The notes: generated from the letters alone by a model not told the origin. DNA of 64,000 nucleotides from Polytrichum commune (GCA_950295325.1 OX485803.1:40005554-40069553); one strand, 5' to 3'. Positions 1-11,993 are shown, numbered from the stretch's first letter. Numbers and translations: made by a program.

Positions 1-118
1 TTTTGCCAACCGCCAAATTTGTGTAGTTTTGCAATCTAGTGTATGCCATATTGGTGATTGGAATTGTCCAAAGTTCATGCATAAATCCAATATACTTGAA
101 TCCTAGTTTAGGATGGGC
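1..118 (+). repeat. Dispersed repeat R2, partial copy at the window edge
   Basis: This stretch matches the repeat copy at about 2395-2500 in the same orientation, and the copy at 8433-8680 in the opposite orientation. Shared words include TTTGTGTAGTTTTGC, GGAATTGTCCAAA and CATGCATAAATCC. The left part lies outside the window. No coding potential was seen. Confidence 0.75.
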
Positions 119-2040
119 AAGCCAAACTAGCCTTGTAAAGGCCAATCCAGGATTTCAGGACAATGGGTCCCATGTTGCATACCCTATTCTCTCATAGTTT
201 TAAGGCAGATAGAGACACTCCCAAAAGTTTCACCCAACTTTCAAAACAAACTCTAGCACACTAATACAAAGTTTTCTCAAAGAATGATCCAACCCATGGT
301 TTCATCCCTCTTTGAGAGACTTTACGAATAACTCCATTGAACCTAAATCGATTAACACACTTTAAACATTTAATCCAGTCTCTCCAAAAAACTCGTGTCT
401 TTCTAGTGTTCTTTCTTAGATCTGCACCTAACCAACCACCACTCAAATATAGGTGTCGGGTTAAGATAAGTAACCATATTAGGCATGCCTACCTAATGAT
501 AAGCAGCTTCGCCTGTATTCAATACCACTTAAAAGACCTCCCACAATACTGGACCTCCCTTTCTACCGAAGGCCACTTCAGAAAAGCGGCGCCTATAACC
601 GAGAACAGAAGTCAAGGACCATCTATACTACGGTGCAATACTACGGGTATATGCTACCGCCTATAAGTATATGGGACCTATTACCGTGCCCTTGGTACCA
701 TAATAAATATACAAGGGACATATGTTTGTGATTACTATTATTAGAGTATGTGCTTTCAGACCTGTCACCGTGCACTTAATGTGTACAGCTGGAGCTCTAT
801 TATCATTTCTAGAAATCGCATGTGCTATAATAGTAGTAACAATAATAATAGTAGTAATAATAATAATAGTAGTAACAATAATAATAATAGTAACAATAAT
901 AATAATAGTATAATAATAGCGCATGTGGCATGTGGTATGGAGGCCTTTTCATGCCATAGGAGGTCATGTATATGTGGCAATCAAAGAGGAAAGTTTCATT
1001 GGCTCCGGATTAAAGAGGGGAAAAAGGTGGGTGGGTGATGAGTGAGGGATTGGCAATGATGGGTCCCGTTCACACTTGGCATGCTTGGGTTCCGGCTCGG
1101 AATTCTATGGTAGTGGCCAAGAAAGCGGCGACACAAAGTGAGCACTTCTAGTAAGGAGGTTTGTGGGGTGTATTGCTATTGCAATGAAATGAAATTGATT
1201 TTAATGTCCGGGAAGCGACAAGGCTAATGGGACTAAGAAGGCCCACTCTATAAGTTGCACAGCGTGGGGTTGGTTTGAGTACTGGCATGATTCATGTGTT
1301 AATTTATGCCTTGAATCCCATCCAACTTTGTCAATTTTTCTCAGACCCAACCTTGTCGCGTGTAAAGTGACGAGGTCCGGTTTTAGGTTCTGATGCTCTT
1401 GAGGGGAAAGTGTAGTGAAGAGAATTAACTTTCCGTGAATCAATAGTACAGATGTTCATTATCCATTCCGGCCCATGTTGAGAACTTCGGGCCAAGGAAA
1501 AGCTTGTCCTGATTCTATCAAGTTGGACCAAAGGTTTGGCGCCAAAATCGCGCCTTGTAGGGCACCACATGGATTCAAACCCAACCCTAGTGCAAAGCCC
1601 TTGGGTTAGATTTGATGAAACTAAGCGATCTTATTGGGCCAAATTTTTAGAGTTCAGGTTGGACCTCAATCCAATCCCCACGTGTAATGGACTAATTTGG
1701 AAATGTATTGTTGAGGATGGAAATAAACCGCAGGGATGAATGTCCAAGACTATGAAATGTGGATGGATGTGAAGTCGAAGGATGAGCAATTGGATGACTC
1801 TTATCTACATAAAGCAAAGTGAAAGTGATATACGCATACAATTAAGGAGACTTCAATCTATGTATAGAAAGACTTGAGACTTCTAAAAGTGTCTTATGGA
1901 TACTATGTATAGATAGGGCTTGGGGGAAGGAGAACACATGTTATGTTTTGTGTGTGTCTCCAGGTTGGGAGGTGAGCCTTTTGTCAATAAATGTTTCTTT
2001 ATTGTTTATGAATAGTTTAACGAGGTACGTTACACCACGT
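119..2040. other. Intergenic DNA with repeat fragments, no gene seen
   Basis: No open frame here looks like a protein. Positions 340-500 hold an R1-type fragment (shared words CACTCAAATATAGGTGTC and TTAAGATAAGTAACC). A trinucleotide array lies at about 832-921. Positions 1187-1235 hold the short word GAAATTGATTTTAA followed by a GGGAAGC-like stretch, which also begins repeat copies near 10556, 49085 and 62131. The remainder is unassigned. Confidence 0.6.
832..921. repeat. AAT/AGT trinucleotide microsatellite
   Basis: About 90 bp of AAT units interspersed with AGT and AAC variants. It produces spurious poly-asparagine or poly-isoleucine reading frames on both strands, which are not genes. Confidence 0.95.
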
Positions 2041-2295
2041 ATAAAGTGGGGTCTGAAAATACATCATGATGGTTTCAAACTGGCTAATTTACTAGAGTGG
2101 CAAAATGCGGTAGCTTCCATGAGATAGAGGATAATGTCAACTAATGGTCCAATTGAAAGAAAGAAGTGAGGCTCCCTAATACTACATTCAAATAATGATG
2201 GAAACTTATCACTACTAGGGTTACACAGAATAGGGGGCACTCCAACACAAAGTGTACCTCATATTTGACATTCAAGACTAAACACTTGTCCAAAA
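2041..2295 (+). repeat. Dispersed repeat family F, copy 1
   Basis: Shares long stretches with 62165-62400, including ACATCATGATGGTTTCAAAC and CCATGAGATAGAGG, and more weakly with 49085-49325. All three are in the same orientation. It directly abuts the R2 copy that follows. No coding capacity and no terminal inverted repeats were recognised, so the class is unknown. Confidence 0.8.
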
Positions 2296-2505
2296 AAAAG
2301 AAGGGATGTGCACTTTTGGGGACAAAAATGTCAAATGGCAACATCAAAAACAACAACACAACAAACACAGCTTCGATTGTTGGTATTCCATGTTCACCAA
2401 TTATCATATTTGTGTAGTTTTGCGATCTAGGTACATCATATTGGCGGTTGGAATTGTCCAAAACTCATGCATAAATCCAAATATACTTAAACCCTAGTTT
2501 CATTC
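2282..2505 (+). repeat. Dispersed repeat R2, full copy
   Basis: This is the inverted counterpart of 8433-8680. Both contain the equivalents of AACACTTGTCCA, GGATGTGCACTT, GGGGACAAAAA and TTTGTGTAGTTTTGC in the same order, over about 220-245 bp. It ends near CCCTAGTTT. No protein is encoded. Confidence 0.85.
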
Positions 2506-2605
2506 TCAACTAGATAATAGGAGCAAAAGTGGCAATGAATATTTCTTAGCTTCGACAATTTCTAAGTGAAAACAAGACTCTCAGTTTCCGGCACAAGTCA
2601 CACTA

Positions 2606-2810
2606 CTACACTAAATAATGTATTAGTATCAAAAACTATTTGGATTCACACAATGCTATATCTTTTTACTATTGATATAATTGTTTAGGAAGTAAAGATG
2701 TCAATGTTCTACAATGTCCAAGCATCCAATTTGACCTTCATTGGCAACAACTAAGATAAACAACAAATAGTTATAGCATTGTGTAATTCCAATGTTTAGT
2801 GTATTGTTTG
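2606..2810 (+). mobile_element. Short MITE-like element, family M189, diverged copy
   Basis: About 200 bp with inverted ends: ACACAATGCTATA near the left end is mirrored by TATAGCATTGTGTAA near the right. The centre (TTCTACAATGTCCAA) matches the middle of the element at 37562-37753 and, inverted, that at 18274-18462. It is non-coding. Ends are approximate because the left arm has an insertion. Confidence 0.65.
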
Positions 2811-2912
2811 GACTAAATGGGGCACCCATGCATTGGTATCTTTTGTTTTCCTTGCTTTAAAACAAATATGTGCGATGAACTTTAGCAAAACACAAAATAA
2901 CCCCCCCAAAAA

Positions 2913-2935
2913 AAGAAAAAGAAAAAGAAAAAGTA
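2913..2935. repeat. AAAAAG hexamer microsatellite
   Basis: Four hexamer units. A similar (complementary) array lies at 63920-63947. Confidence 0.9.
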
Positions 2936-3261
2936 GCCCAAGTGATGAATACATTTTATTTTATGAACTCCTTTTGAAAAATACAGAAAACTCATGATGT
3001 AATCTACACAAAGTTGTTTATTCGTGAGGGTTTAGGTCCTTAGGATAGAGCAAGTCTCTAAATAAGGGTGGCATGAGAATAAGTTATAAAAACAAGAAAA
3101 CGGTACAACCATGAGGCTCTGTCCTTTCTTATGAAAAATTATAATTATAGTTGTACACTTTGCTCATGCCAATCCATGGCTATTTACTATACCTATAACC
3201 AACTCTAGTCAATTAGATTTTTTTCAATACATTTTAGGGAACAACTTTAGTTAACTAGACA

Positions 3262-3360
3262 TATATAACTATAGTTAATTACATTTTAGAACAACTATAG
3301 TTAACTACATTTTTTGGCACGAACAACTATAGAGTTGACACGAACAACTATAGTTATGAA
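3262..3360. repeat. Cluster of palindromic AACTATAGTT decamers
   Basis: The perfect palindrome AACTATAGTT occurs at 3267-3276, 3293-3302 and 3346-3355, with a 12-bp variant at 3325-3336. Each is embedded in a similar context (ACAACTATAG...). The spacing is irregular, so this is not a simple tandem repeat. Confidence 0.8.
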
Positions 3361-3724
3361 TGGCAACTACCTAACTAATAGTTGAAACAGTTGTTTTGTT
3401 GTCCAAGGTATGCAAGCTTTCACCATCCACGTTAAACAAATTGGATCAAGAATAGCAAGAACAAGTACTGTCCAAGTGTGAACGCAAAATGATTAGGAAA
3501 TTTGCTCTTGAAACATAAGTCAATGCATAGTCTCTGTCCTACAGACACAACCAATAAACATCAAAGTCTTAAAATGGTCACTCAAGTTATCTATAGTAGG
3601 TCCTTCCAAGACAAAATCCACAAGGAAATGTTGGAAAAAATAGTAGTTCATATAAAAATACAAATAAAAGGCTTATGCAAACTCCACTCCCTTCTTGGAC
3701 CATCCACATAATTATGTCTTCATA

Positions 3725-4640
3725 TAAGGTCAAGGCACCCATAGTCAACTAGGTTCATTTAACCGCTCACTAGGGTCATGTAATGTTGACATAGATAAGA
3801 TCTATATTTTTTTGGGCGAATGGAGTCAGGGTTTATGTGGTGATGGCTTGTGATTGATGAGGGCCAGTTTACACCATGGACCATGAAATCGGACTATGGA
3901 AGATGGCCTATTCCCATGGTTCGACTTGATGATCCAACATCCATGGTCCAATTTCTTAAAGAATCAATTTACAAAGCCTTTGGACCCCTCACTAGGTGTA
4001 AACCAAATGTGGACCAAGAGGACTGACTATGCAACAAAAGTGAATGTGTTGATTTTTTGAATATATGCCAAGAAAGGGATTTTTTGGAAAAGAAATTCAA
4101 GTTTGACCATTCTCTTATCATCTCTTGTCTTCATCTTCTCTTCCCCAAAAAAACATTTCATCAAAAAAAAAACTTCTAACATCATTGCTCTAGCATGGGC
4201 CTTTACCTTTTTCTACTAGAGCACCTCTTTTGCCTCTCCCACCACAAAACCCATTGGACCATGTCAATGGATAGTGTAGGTCTTAAAATATGCCTTTTGG
4301 GGACCTCAAACTCCATGGTCACTCTGAAATCTCTTCCTTGGTGTAAACCAAAGTCGTTCTTGGACGAGTTCAACAACCAATTATAGATTTTACAGGGCCA
4401 TGGGACGACTTCATGGTCCATGGTGTAAACATCTTGTGATTACCCTCATAAGAGTTTTGACAACTGCCATAACCAAGCATTAGAATTTAGATGAGCAGTT
4501 ATGGATTAACCTATAGATTGATTATGTGCTCCCAAACTTTACCACTTCGAAATTTGTAGCAATTTCCATATTCATGGAACAAAAAAATGCATTCTCCTAA
4601 GAATTTGTTTCTCTTCGCAAGAAGATAATTTTCTGCAATT
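3725..4640 (+). repeat. Dispersed repeat P, interrupted by a nested element
   Basis: The flanks (about 3755-3860 and 4432-4640) match, in inverted orientation, a continuous sequence at 62945-63275. Shared words include TTTAACCGCTCACTAG, ATGTGGTG, GGCTTGTGATTGAT, CCCTCATAAGAGTTTTGACA and CGAAATTTGTAG. In the 63-kb copy the two flanks are joined, which shows that the middle part here is an insertion. Confidence 0.85.
3861..4436 (-). mobile_element. Family A Harbinger-like non-autonomous element, short nested copy
   Basis: The left end GGGCCAGTTTACACCATGG and the right end CCATGGTGTAAAC form terminal inverted repeats. The body matches the 1.2-kb elements at 21359-22563 and 22881-24102 (for example CCCCTCACTAGGTGTA and the CTTGGTGTAAACC block), in the same orientation as the second of these. 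At about 576 bp it lacks roughly half of the long copies, including their 74-codon open frame. It is inserted within repeat P; the exact right boundary is uncertain by a few bases. No transposase is present. Confidence 0.8.
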
Positions 4641-5259
4641 ACTTCTAAACAAATGCGGCCTCTCTTTCTTTATCGGTTATAGATGCCTCAACCTTAATTG
4701 GCTATATTTCAGAAAAATATGAGCAATCAAAGTTAGTCCACTCAAAAAGTCTGCAATCAACTTTGACCCCATGTATTCGTATCAAGGCTTTTGGTGATGC
4801 ATGTGAGTTACAAATTTCTACAAGTCTCTGACACCACCATATTGTGTCACAAATTGAACAAAGTTTGTTAGAAGAAGCACATCAAGAAGGCACCTTGTTG
4901 AAGGGACTGTCCATTTAGACCCAGAAAACCAAGAAAAATAAATTAAGGGCTAAGCATACCAAGGGAGAACATCAGCAGGACCTCTTATGCGTCTTTCTGA
5001 TACAATCACCTTCACTACAATTTCATAACTCAAACAAACAGTATGTGCATTTCTCACAAAGCATACTTTCTCATGTGTAGTCCGTTACAAAAGAAACATA
5101 TGAGCACACAGAAGTTTGGGTTATGGGCAAAGAAATTGATTGCTAAAGCCTGAGCAATTGGGAATGAAATTGCAACTACACATGCATTTGCACCACCTGG
5201 TTCAAGATCCACCCAATGAGCTAAACCATGAAGATTGTTCCAGCCCATTGTACACACTT
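4641..5259. other. Unassigned DNA downstream of the cupin gene
   Basis: No convincing gene or repeat was recognised. A short minus-strand open frame at about 5054-5257 reads hydrophobic and shows no family resemblance. Confidence 0.4.
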
Positions 5260-5618
5260 AGCTCCCAAATTACAGAAAGTTGCATGTAGTTTCAACACTC
5301 TGCAAATTATCTCGAAAAGCATGTGCTACAAAAAGTGGATTCCGAAAGGGTTCCATATGCATATGGAGATTGTACATTGTTATACTTGAGAACCTGACAT
5401 TATTAAGGAGTGTGCGTTTGTTCATGTGGACACCGAGAATATAACCATGGGATGCCGCAGCTAGTGCACATTAAGACTCATCCAACAAGCCATCAAGTTT
5501 AGCCCAAATCACAGAAGACTGCAGTGTAGTTTGGACACTCTGCAATGTATTTCACAGCATTCTCCATGCTCCAAAAAGTGGATTTAGAAAGGGTTCCATG
5601 GGCATATCGAGATGGCAG
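5260..5618. repeat. Two-copy tandem duplication in the 3' flank of the cupin gene
   Basis: Units at about 5260-5376 and 5499-5618 are imperfect copies about 238 bp apart. They share TGTAGTTT, ACACTCTGCAA, AAAAAGTGGATT and GAAAGGGTTCCAT in the same order. They lie just beyond the stop codon at 5728 and may be in the 3' untranslated region. Confidence 0.8.
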
Positions 5619-5727
5619 TCTTATATGTTGGATCCTGACCTCTAACAGTATATATAAGCCTTATATTTACGGTCTGAATAAAAGAAACGGCTCACAGGAC
5701 GACCACATTGGTGAGAGGAGAGATAGC

Positions 5728-8012
5728 TCACTCATAGTGGGTGAGGTACTCAATGAAGGTCTTTGCGTGTGGAAACTCGGCCAGGAGCTTCGACCGACTC
5801 CCCAATTCAAAATCGGCAAAATCAAAGCCAGGAGCACAGGTGCACCCCACCAGGGAGTAATGTTTCTCACGATCCCGGGGTTCCGATTTCACCAAAGGGG
5901 CACCATCTTTGGGAAGGTGGGCAATGTCCTTGGTAGGGTAAGCCCCAAACCACACCATGGGTTTTGTCACATACTGAAGTTTTTGGCCCGCTGCAAGATC
6001 ATTGCCCAACACAACATGCGACTCCTTCCCATGTTCATCAATTTCATACACCTGAATGTCAAAATATTAGAATGGAATCCAGTGCAACTGATGATTCAAT
6101 TCCCCTTAATGAACAAAGGGTGGCTTAAACCCATCACCTTAACTCAAATCCTAAGGGAATTCCTGAGGTCAAGACCAATGTTGGACCAGTATATAGGTGC
6201 ATGCATGGTACTGATATTCAATATCAAAACTGGTATCTGTAACCTACCCCAACTGGTATCAAAATTGTGACACCAATCATATATTGATACTTGGTCGGCA
6301 TAACAAGATGAAAGAATTTTTTCATACCCAGCTCATTACTTGGGTCAATACCATCTTAAACCATATTGACAATTGTGTAGTTTTACCTGGGTATCAAGGA
6401 CATTGCAAGGTATATGGACCACAATGGTATGCAAATCAAAATATCCTCAAATACCCGTACCCTACCAGTATCAAAAATTTGTAAATCCCCACTATATATA
6501 CCCAAGTTGTATAAAAGGATGATAGCAGTCCAACACCAGTCAAGATGCCTAAGGCCAGAACAATGAAATAGTGCTAGGATGGGTGACCTACACTTGATTC
6601 TTAGTGCACCCTACCACTATGGTCCACTCAATCATATTGGACATTTTCAACCAACCTATGGAAACCTAGGGGCTGCCCCTTGGGGGAGAGAGTCACGGGC
6701 AGTAATATTTGTGCCCACTCGAGGTGTTCACCTTTGACAGAAGGCAGGAATTTTTTTGAGGTCCCTCTAAATCTTGCGATGCATGTTTCGGGATTACACA
6801 TAGAATTACCAACTCAAAGATGAACCAACACCACAATTCATGCCAGTGGCAACACATCAGAGTCATCTCCCTCTCTAATTATCTATCTCACTAAATGAAA
6901 ACATATCATATACAGCTTATCCATTGCAAATCCTAAGAACCTAATCACAGCCTTCTAAACAAGCCAAGGGAGGCTAAACCCTGGAACAAAACCATACCCA
7001 ACTTAAGGATAGTACTCTAACATGGAATATTAACCAATGTGGAGCTTGATCATGTGAGGGATGGCTTATTTCCAAAGTTTTAAAATGAGAATTTTTGAAA
7101 TAGGAATGCACTCTGTCCATTCCCCAATGAGAGTTTTCAACCTACCCCTGCACCCACAGAAAGATGACTGTAAGTGGAAATTTTGTCATACCGTGATTGG
7201 CTCACCAATGTAGAAGTGCCACACCTCGGCAAGAGGAATCCGATGCAAGTTGGATGTCGCTCCGCTGGGCATGAGGAACATGATTGCAGTGCTCACCGGC
7301 CGCCCAACCTTATCTGCAATGCAACCACAATGTCACCACCTTCAGTAACCTTACCCGATCCATAAATCTAGAGAGATCCACTTTGGTGCATTCAAGCATC
7401 CTGTGTGGTTTGACCTAAAGATTCAACAACCTACTGTGCAAAAGCTCAAAATCCGAAACGCAGAAAACTTCAATTTCACAAAGAGAATGCAAATGTGAAA
7501 AGGAGTCCTAATTCTCCTCCTTAGCCAAGAAAATTAGGATCGATCCGTTGAGCTAAATCATGTGGCCAACAAATCAATCAGGCAAGCAAACATCCCACCC
7601 ATACTAGTGCAAGAGATCTCAAACGCCCAGGAACTAAACTTCACAAAGAGAATGCAAATTTGAAATGAAGCCTTAACCTCTCCTCCTTAACCCTATCCAT
7701 TACCCAAGAAAATCAGGATCGATCCATTTGAGATAATTCATATGGAAAATGAATTGATCAGGCAAGCAAACATCCTGCCGTTTACTAGCTACTGCAAAAG
7801 ATCTCAAAGGCCAAAAAACTAAACTTCACAAAGAGAATGGAAATGAGATGTGTATGAGAAGACATGGGAGGACAGCTCTTACAATTGGCGGGGAGGGAGT
7901 CCGCAGCGAGCATCACATCCGTGTCCCTGAAAGTCTCCTTGTAGTAGCCACCCTCCACATGGGGCTCCAGCTCCATCACCTCGATGAGCTCCGACAATGG
8001 CATTGTCGCCAT
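5728..8012 (-). CDS. Cupin_5 / DUF985 family protein
   Basis: Three exons on the minus strand: 8012-7883, 7313-7192 and 6051-5728. All are joined at GT/AG with matching phases (1, then 0) and give 191 residues. The protein opens MATMPLSELIEVMELEPHVE and carries the family signature LEPHVEGGYYKETFRD (residues 15-30). The central cupin strands NLHRIPLAEVWHFY (65-78) hold probable metal ligands H67, E73 and H76. The C-terminal blocks are VWFGAYPT (117-124) and YSLVGCTCAPGFDFADFELG (149-168). The length is normal for the family. DUF985 proteins are small cupins related to yeast YML079w; their substrate is unknown. The in-frame codon upstream of the start is TTG, so the first ATG at 8012 is used. 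Intron 1 holds a tandem repeat and intron 2 an R4 repeat. The R1/R2 repeat block begins about 270 bp upstream of the start codon. Confidence 0.93.
6175..6480 (+). repeat. Dispersed repeat R4 inside intron 2 of the cupin gene
   Basis: Matches the reverse complement of 9003-9285. Shared words include TATTGATACTTGG or its near variant, TTGGGTCAATA and CATCTTAA. The sequence is rich in GGTATC words. It is non-coding; the class is unknown. Confidence 0.75.
7440..7845. repeat. Tandem repeat (about 2.3 units) in intron 1 of the cupin gene
   Basis: Units begin near 7440, 7611 and 7792 (period about 170-180 bp). They share AAACTTCACAAAGAGAATG, GATCGATCC and CAGGCAAGCAAACATCC. The third unit is truncated just before the exon 1 donor at 7882, so the array abuts the splice site. 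Confidence 0.9.
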
Positions 8013-8284
8013 AGCTTCCTTCCCCCTCTCTGTCTGTGCTCCGATTCGCAAAGCTCGTCAACGGATCCTCGCAATTCCTCTCTGAGATTAGTGATGCAAT
8101 TCGATATGCTATGTTTTGCAGATGGAGAAGTGTGCCTTGGGATTCCGACCTGCAATTTGTGTGATCGGAGTCCACAACCTGTGCACAAATTTCTCTCTCA
8201 CACTCTGACACGACCCTTGGCACCACAAACCCCTATCGTTAAAAGGGTTTTAACTCTCCACTAAACATCTCATTTAGTTTAGTG

Positions 8285-8900
8285 TGGCCCACACTAAGAT
8301 ATTCTCGAAGGATACGAAACACGTAATTAGTGCAAGGTGATTAGTAAATCCAAATAGTGTCCATAGCCGTTTGCCTCATGATTTTCTGGGCTCGTATAAA
8401 TAACTTATCCGTTATCAAAGTGAAGGTTGTTGTGTTCAACTAGGATTTAAGTATATTTGGATTTATGCATGAATTTTGGACAAATTGCCAATATGACGTA
8501 CACTGGATTGCAAAACTACACAAATATGATGGTTGACGAACATGGCATACAAATGTTTAAAGTTATGGTTGTTCTATTGTTGTTTTGGTTGTTGCCATTT
8601 GATGTTTTTGTCCCCACAAGTGCACATCCCTTCCTATTTCTGGACAAGTGTTTTGTCCAATAAACTTAAATGCCAAATGCTCACTAAGTGGTCATAGAGG
8701 GGCCCCCAATCATGTAGAGTATTGAGTCTAGAATGGTTAGTATATCTTGAGCACATAGCCCAATCACTTTTAAACGCATGTGCGTTTTGGTGCCAATACT
8801 TAGATTGACACCTAACCACATTTCACTCAAATATTGGTGTTTGGATCATTGTTGTGTTCGAACTCCTAGGCATGCCTACCTTTATCGTGTCTCGCAATCA
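8285..8900 (+). repeat. Dispersed repeat R1 upstream of the cupin gene, split by R2
   Basis: The left part (about 8305-8433: AATCCAAAT, ATAGCC, CTCATGATTTT, CGTTATCAAA) and the right part (about 8676-8900: CACTAAGTGGTCATA, TTGAG, AGCACATAGCCCAATC, AGGCATGCCTACC) match uninterrupted R1 copies at 16960-17290 and 55440-55800. The R2 unit at 8433-8680 therefore lies within R1 as a nested insertion. Confidence 0.75.
8433..8680 (-). repeat. Dispersed repeat R2 nested in R1
   Basis: Inverted copy of 2282-2505; see the shared words there. It interrupts R1 between the AAAGTGAAGGTTG and CACTAAGTGGTCATA portions. The 68-codon plus-strand frame inside is not a gene. Confidence 0.8.
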
Positions 8901-8951
8901 TTAGGTAGCAATCAATGTTAGAGTGATATCACCTTTTTAAATGCCACGTGG

Positions 8952-8972
8952 ATATATATATATATATATATA
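8952..8972. repeat. AT dinucleotide microsatellite
   Basis: About 21 bp of alternating A and T. Confidence 0.95.
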
Positions 8973-9002
8973 ATGAGGACTCTATATTTGTCTAATACAA
9001 GT

Positions 9003-9285
9003 AGAGTATGGGTATCTAAGGTTTTTTTTGTTATTTATACCATTTGGGTCTATGTGCCATCTAAAAATCCTTATACTTGGGTGAAGTTACCCAAATATCA
9101 ACATAGTATTAAGATGATATTGACCCAAATAATGACTTGAATACGCAAATATTTACATGTCTTGTGATACCACCAAGTATCAGTATATGACTCGTACTCC
9201 TATCTTGATACCTGTTTGGTAGGTTCTTTAATACCATTGTCGAAATTTTGTTTTGATACCATGTACTAGCCTAGACACCACTTTA
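9003..9285 (-). repeat. Dispersed repeat R4, inverted copy
   Basis: Reverse complement of the repeat in the cupin intron at 6175-6480, diverged. Confidence 0.7.
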
Positions 9286-11400
9286 ACATTGGTGGCAACT
9301 AGAGAGAATGTCAAATGGCACTTGATGATAAATGACAAGTCATGAAGACGTTATTCTACTAACTCGGCATGCAATTCTTAATCTCATTCTAAAGGTATTA
9401 TTACACCATTTATTTCACTTAAGGTGTACAAGGGTCTTATGTGGTCACTCTTTTTAAATTGATGTTATATGGGAAGGCTTGTAGATAAGAATGTCGCCCA
9501 CTAAGATGATACTTGTTACAAAGAGATTGGATTTATGTGCTCAAAATATAGACACCGTTCTAGGTTCAATTGTTAACATAATTGAGAGGGCCTACATGAT
9601 TAGTTTTAAAAGATAGTGAGATTCAAACTCTAGCTTCTTATAGCTTGTGCATGATCTTAATTTTGATCCAAAAACTTGAAATGACAATCTTTGTGGATTC
9701 CAATTGATAATTGACCAAGGCAATACTCCACATAACTTGGTGCTAATTGAACAGAATAAACACCTCCTTAGTGCTCTTTACCTAATTTAGTTTGAGTGCT
9801 TGGAGTTGCACATCCCCTATTTATGGCATATATTTATCACAATTTCTTGAAGCTCTATTATTCTAATTCACTTATAAATAGAACGTGAAATCATTAAGTA
9901 TTGCTACCATATTGATGTGATCTTGAGATCATTACTAACAACTTTTCTTTTAGGTACAATAAAAATTGAGCCCTAGAAAGCTTATTTTTTAGATGATTTA
10001 ATGATATCACAATATGCTCCATGAAGTTAACGACTAACTTTCACATTCCTAGACCCTAAATTGGCAACGCAACCATGACTTGAAAAGGTTGTACACTCTG
10101 AGAAACGGAGAGAGGGAATTATCCCATACGAGCATACCTCTGCATCATCCAATATAAAAACTTGACCCCTATAAATTCGTAGTTGATTCATCCCAAATAA
10201 TTTGGACTAGACTAGTTCAAGGTCCTTAAAACCAATTTCAGTGTCGTATTCACTAAAAATAGAAACCTTCGGGATGCATACACTTTTACGGGTTTTATGT
10301 TGGATGAATGAAAGATACGTTCGTATGCAATAATTCCCTCCCTCCAAGAGAAACTTACACCCAATGAGAAGGTCAAAAGTATAACTTTCATAGAAGTGAT
10401 TAAAATTCTCCAAAGTTGATTTCGCACTCTTATGCAATTACTGATCTAGATAGTTGCCTACCATGAAGTACCAGGAAGCTTGCATGGTTCCTCTTTTTTG
10501 ATGCCAAACCTTGATTTGCACATGGGATCTGAGCGAGTCTCACCCAACGAGTGAAATGAAATGAAATTGATTTTAAAGTCTGGGAAGCCAATGTAAGACA
10601 GCCACATGGTAAAGTTTCAAGAATACTTATTTATATAAAAGCTGATGCAGGAAGCGGTTACAATACTGTGAATCAAAAAAACAAAGAGGAGACTTGCCTT
10701 ACACCACCGCATCCACTTTGGTGATACACTTATTAGCTGATATGCTTAGGCTATACTTATCCTATACAAAGAACCAGCCTGGTTGAGTTGTATAAGGCAA
10801 TGCCTATCAAGGCATGTGCTCTTCAGTTCTTCAAAGTAATTGCAATGCATCGTCCTAACTTACATGATAGAAAGTTCACATTATGAGCACACAAACACGG
10901 TTCCTATCACTCATGTAAGTATTCAATTGCAAATGACCATTGACAGATAGACAAAATGTTGAACATTTATCAACCCTCAATCAGAAGGATGTGGGTTTTA
11001 GTGTATCGACCGAGTTAAAACATGATAGAAGTTTGACAAGCTGGTGTAAGCATGGAATCACAATAGACAAATACAAAACTGTGCACTAGTGCTGTATCAA
11101 TTTGCACCACCAACAAGCTCCTTGAATCAGAGCTTTGGTTTTCCTAAAGCACACTTAACAAACCACCTGTGAATAACAGACTCAAGGATGAGAAACCCAA
11201 GGAATCATATATGCTGTGGTCATGGTTGATGGAAGGTATGCAAAGAAATGTGTTAATGTTGCACTGAAATTCCTGATTGATGCAAAGCTCAAAATTTGTC
11301 TTTATATAAAAGAAAAAATAGAAAAAATCTAAAACATCATTTTTAAACATTTTCCAGATCCTCAACTGGTACATGTGGGGTTAAGAAAAACTAGAACACT
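9286..11400. other. Intergenic AT-rich DNA, no gene seen
   Basis: Positions 9425-9590 resemble 32060-32215 (shared TTATGTGGTCACTCTT, AAGGCTTGTAG, AGATTGGATT and TGTGCTCAAAATATA-like words), so this is another diverged dispersed repeat. A family F start-like word occurs at 10556-10590. Open frames such as 11144-11374 are low-complexity and were not accepted. Confidence 0.5.
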
Positions 11401-11993
11401 AACAAAAGAGTAAATTAATACGAGGCTCTGTCCTGCATGGTAAATCTCGTACTGAAGAAAAATGACTGCAAATAGCCTGCAAAAGTCACTAGACGACACA
11501 AACTGGAACAGGCAAACTTATTCAAATAGACAAGAATCGACTTAAAAACTCCTTGCACCAACAACACTAGCATCCAGGTTTGTGAAGTGGATACTCCTCA
11601 TGCACTCTGTCCCTTGGGGCAGAACCAAATAAAACTGAGACTTAGGGAACTAAATACCATCTGAGGGCCCAGATATACAGAAACATAATAGTGAACACAA
11701 GATTCCGTTCCAGAACGGCAAGAGATCGCCCCAACTCCTGCCACCAATCAGTCGTCCAGATCCACCCAGCTGCCATGTCCTACATGGAACCTCCACAGAA
11801 AACAATTGAATATATCACAGACATAAACAAGAAAGTGAGTCTGCTCCAAAATTACAACTTTACTGAGAAAGAGAAAGTACAAAATTGCAATTGCATCATC
11901 TGATTACATTCTTGCCAGAGGTAGCTGGCTACGTAAACATATCAGACCTGTTCCAAGTCTAAGAGCAATGAATTTGAGACCAGCAGAAGTGGG

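Noticed and set aside
722-1038. Open frames rich in asparagine or isoleucine on both strands
   Set aside because: They are produced by the AAT/AGT microsatellite and have no non-repetitive coding sequence.
5054-5257. 67-codon minus-strand frame downstream of the cupin gene
   Set aside because: No family resemblance and no splice partners.
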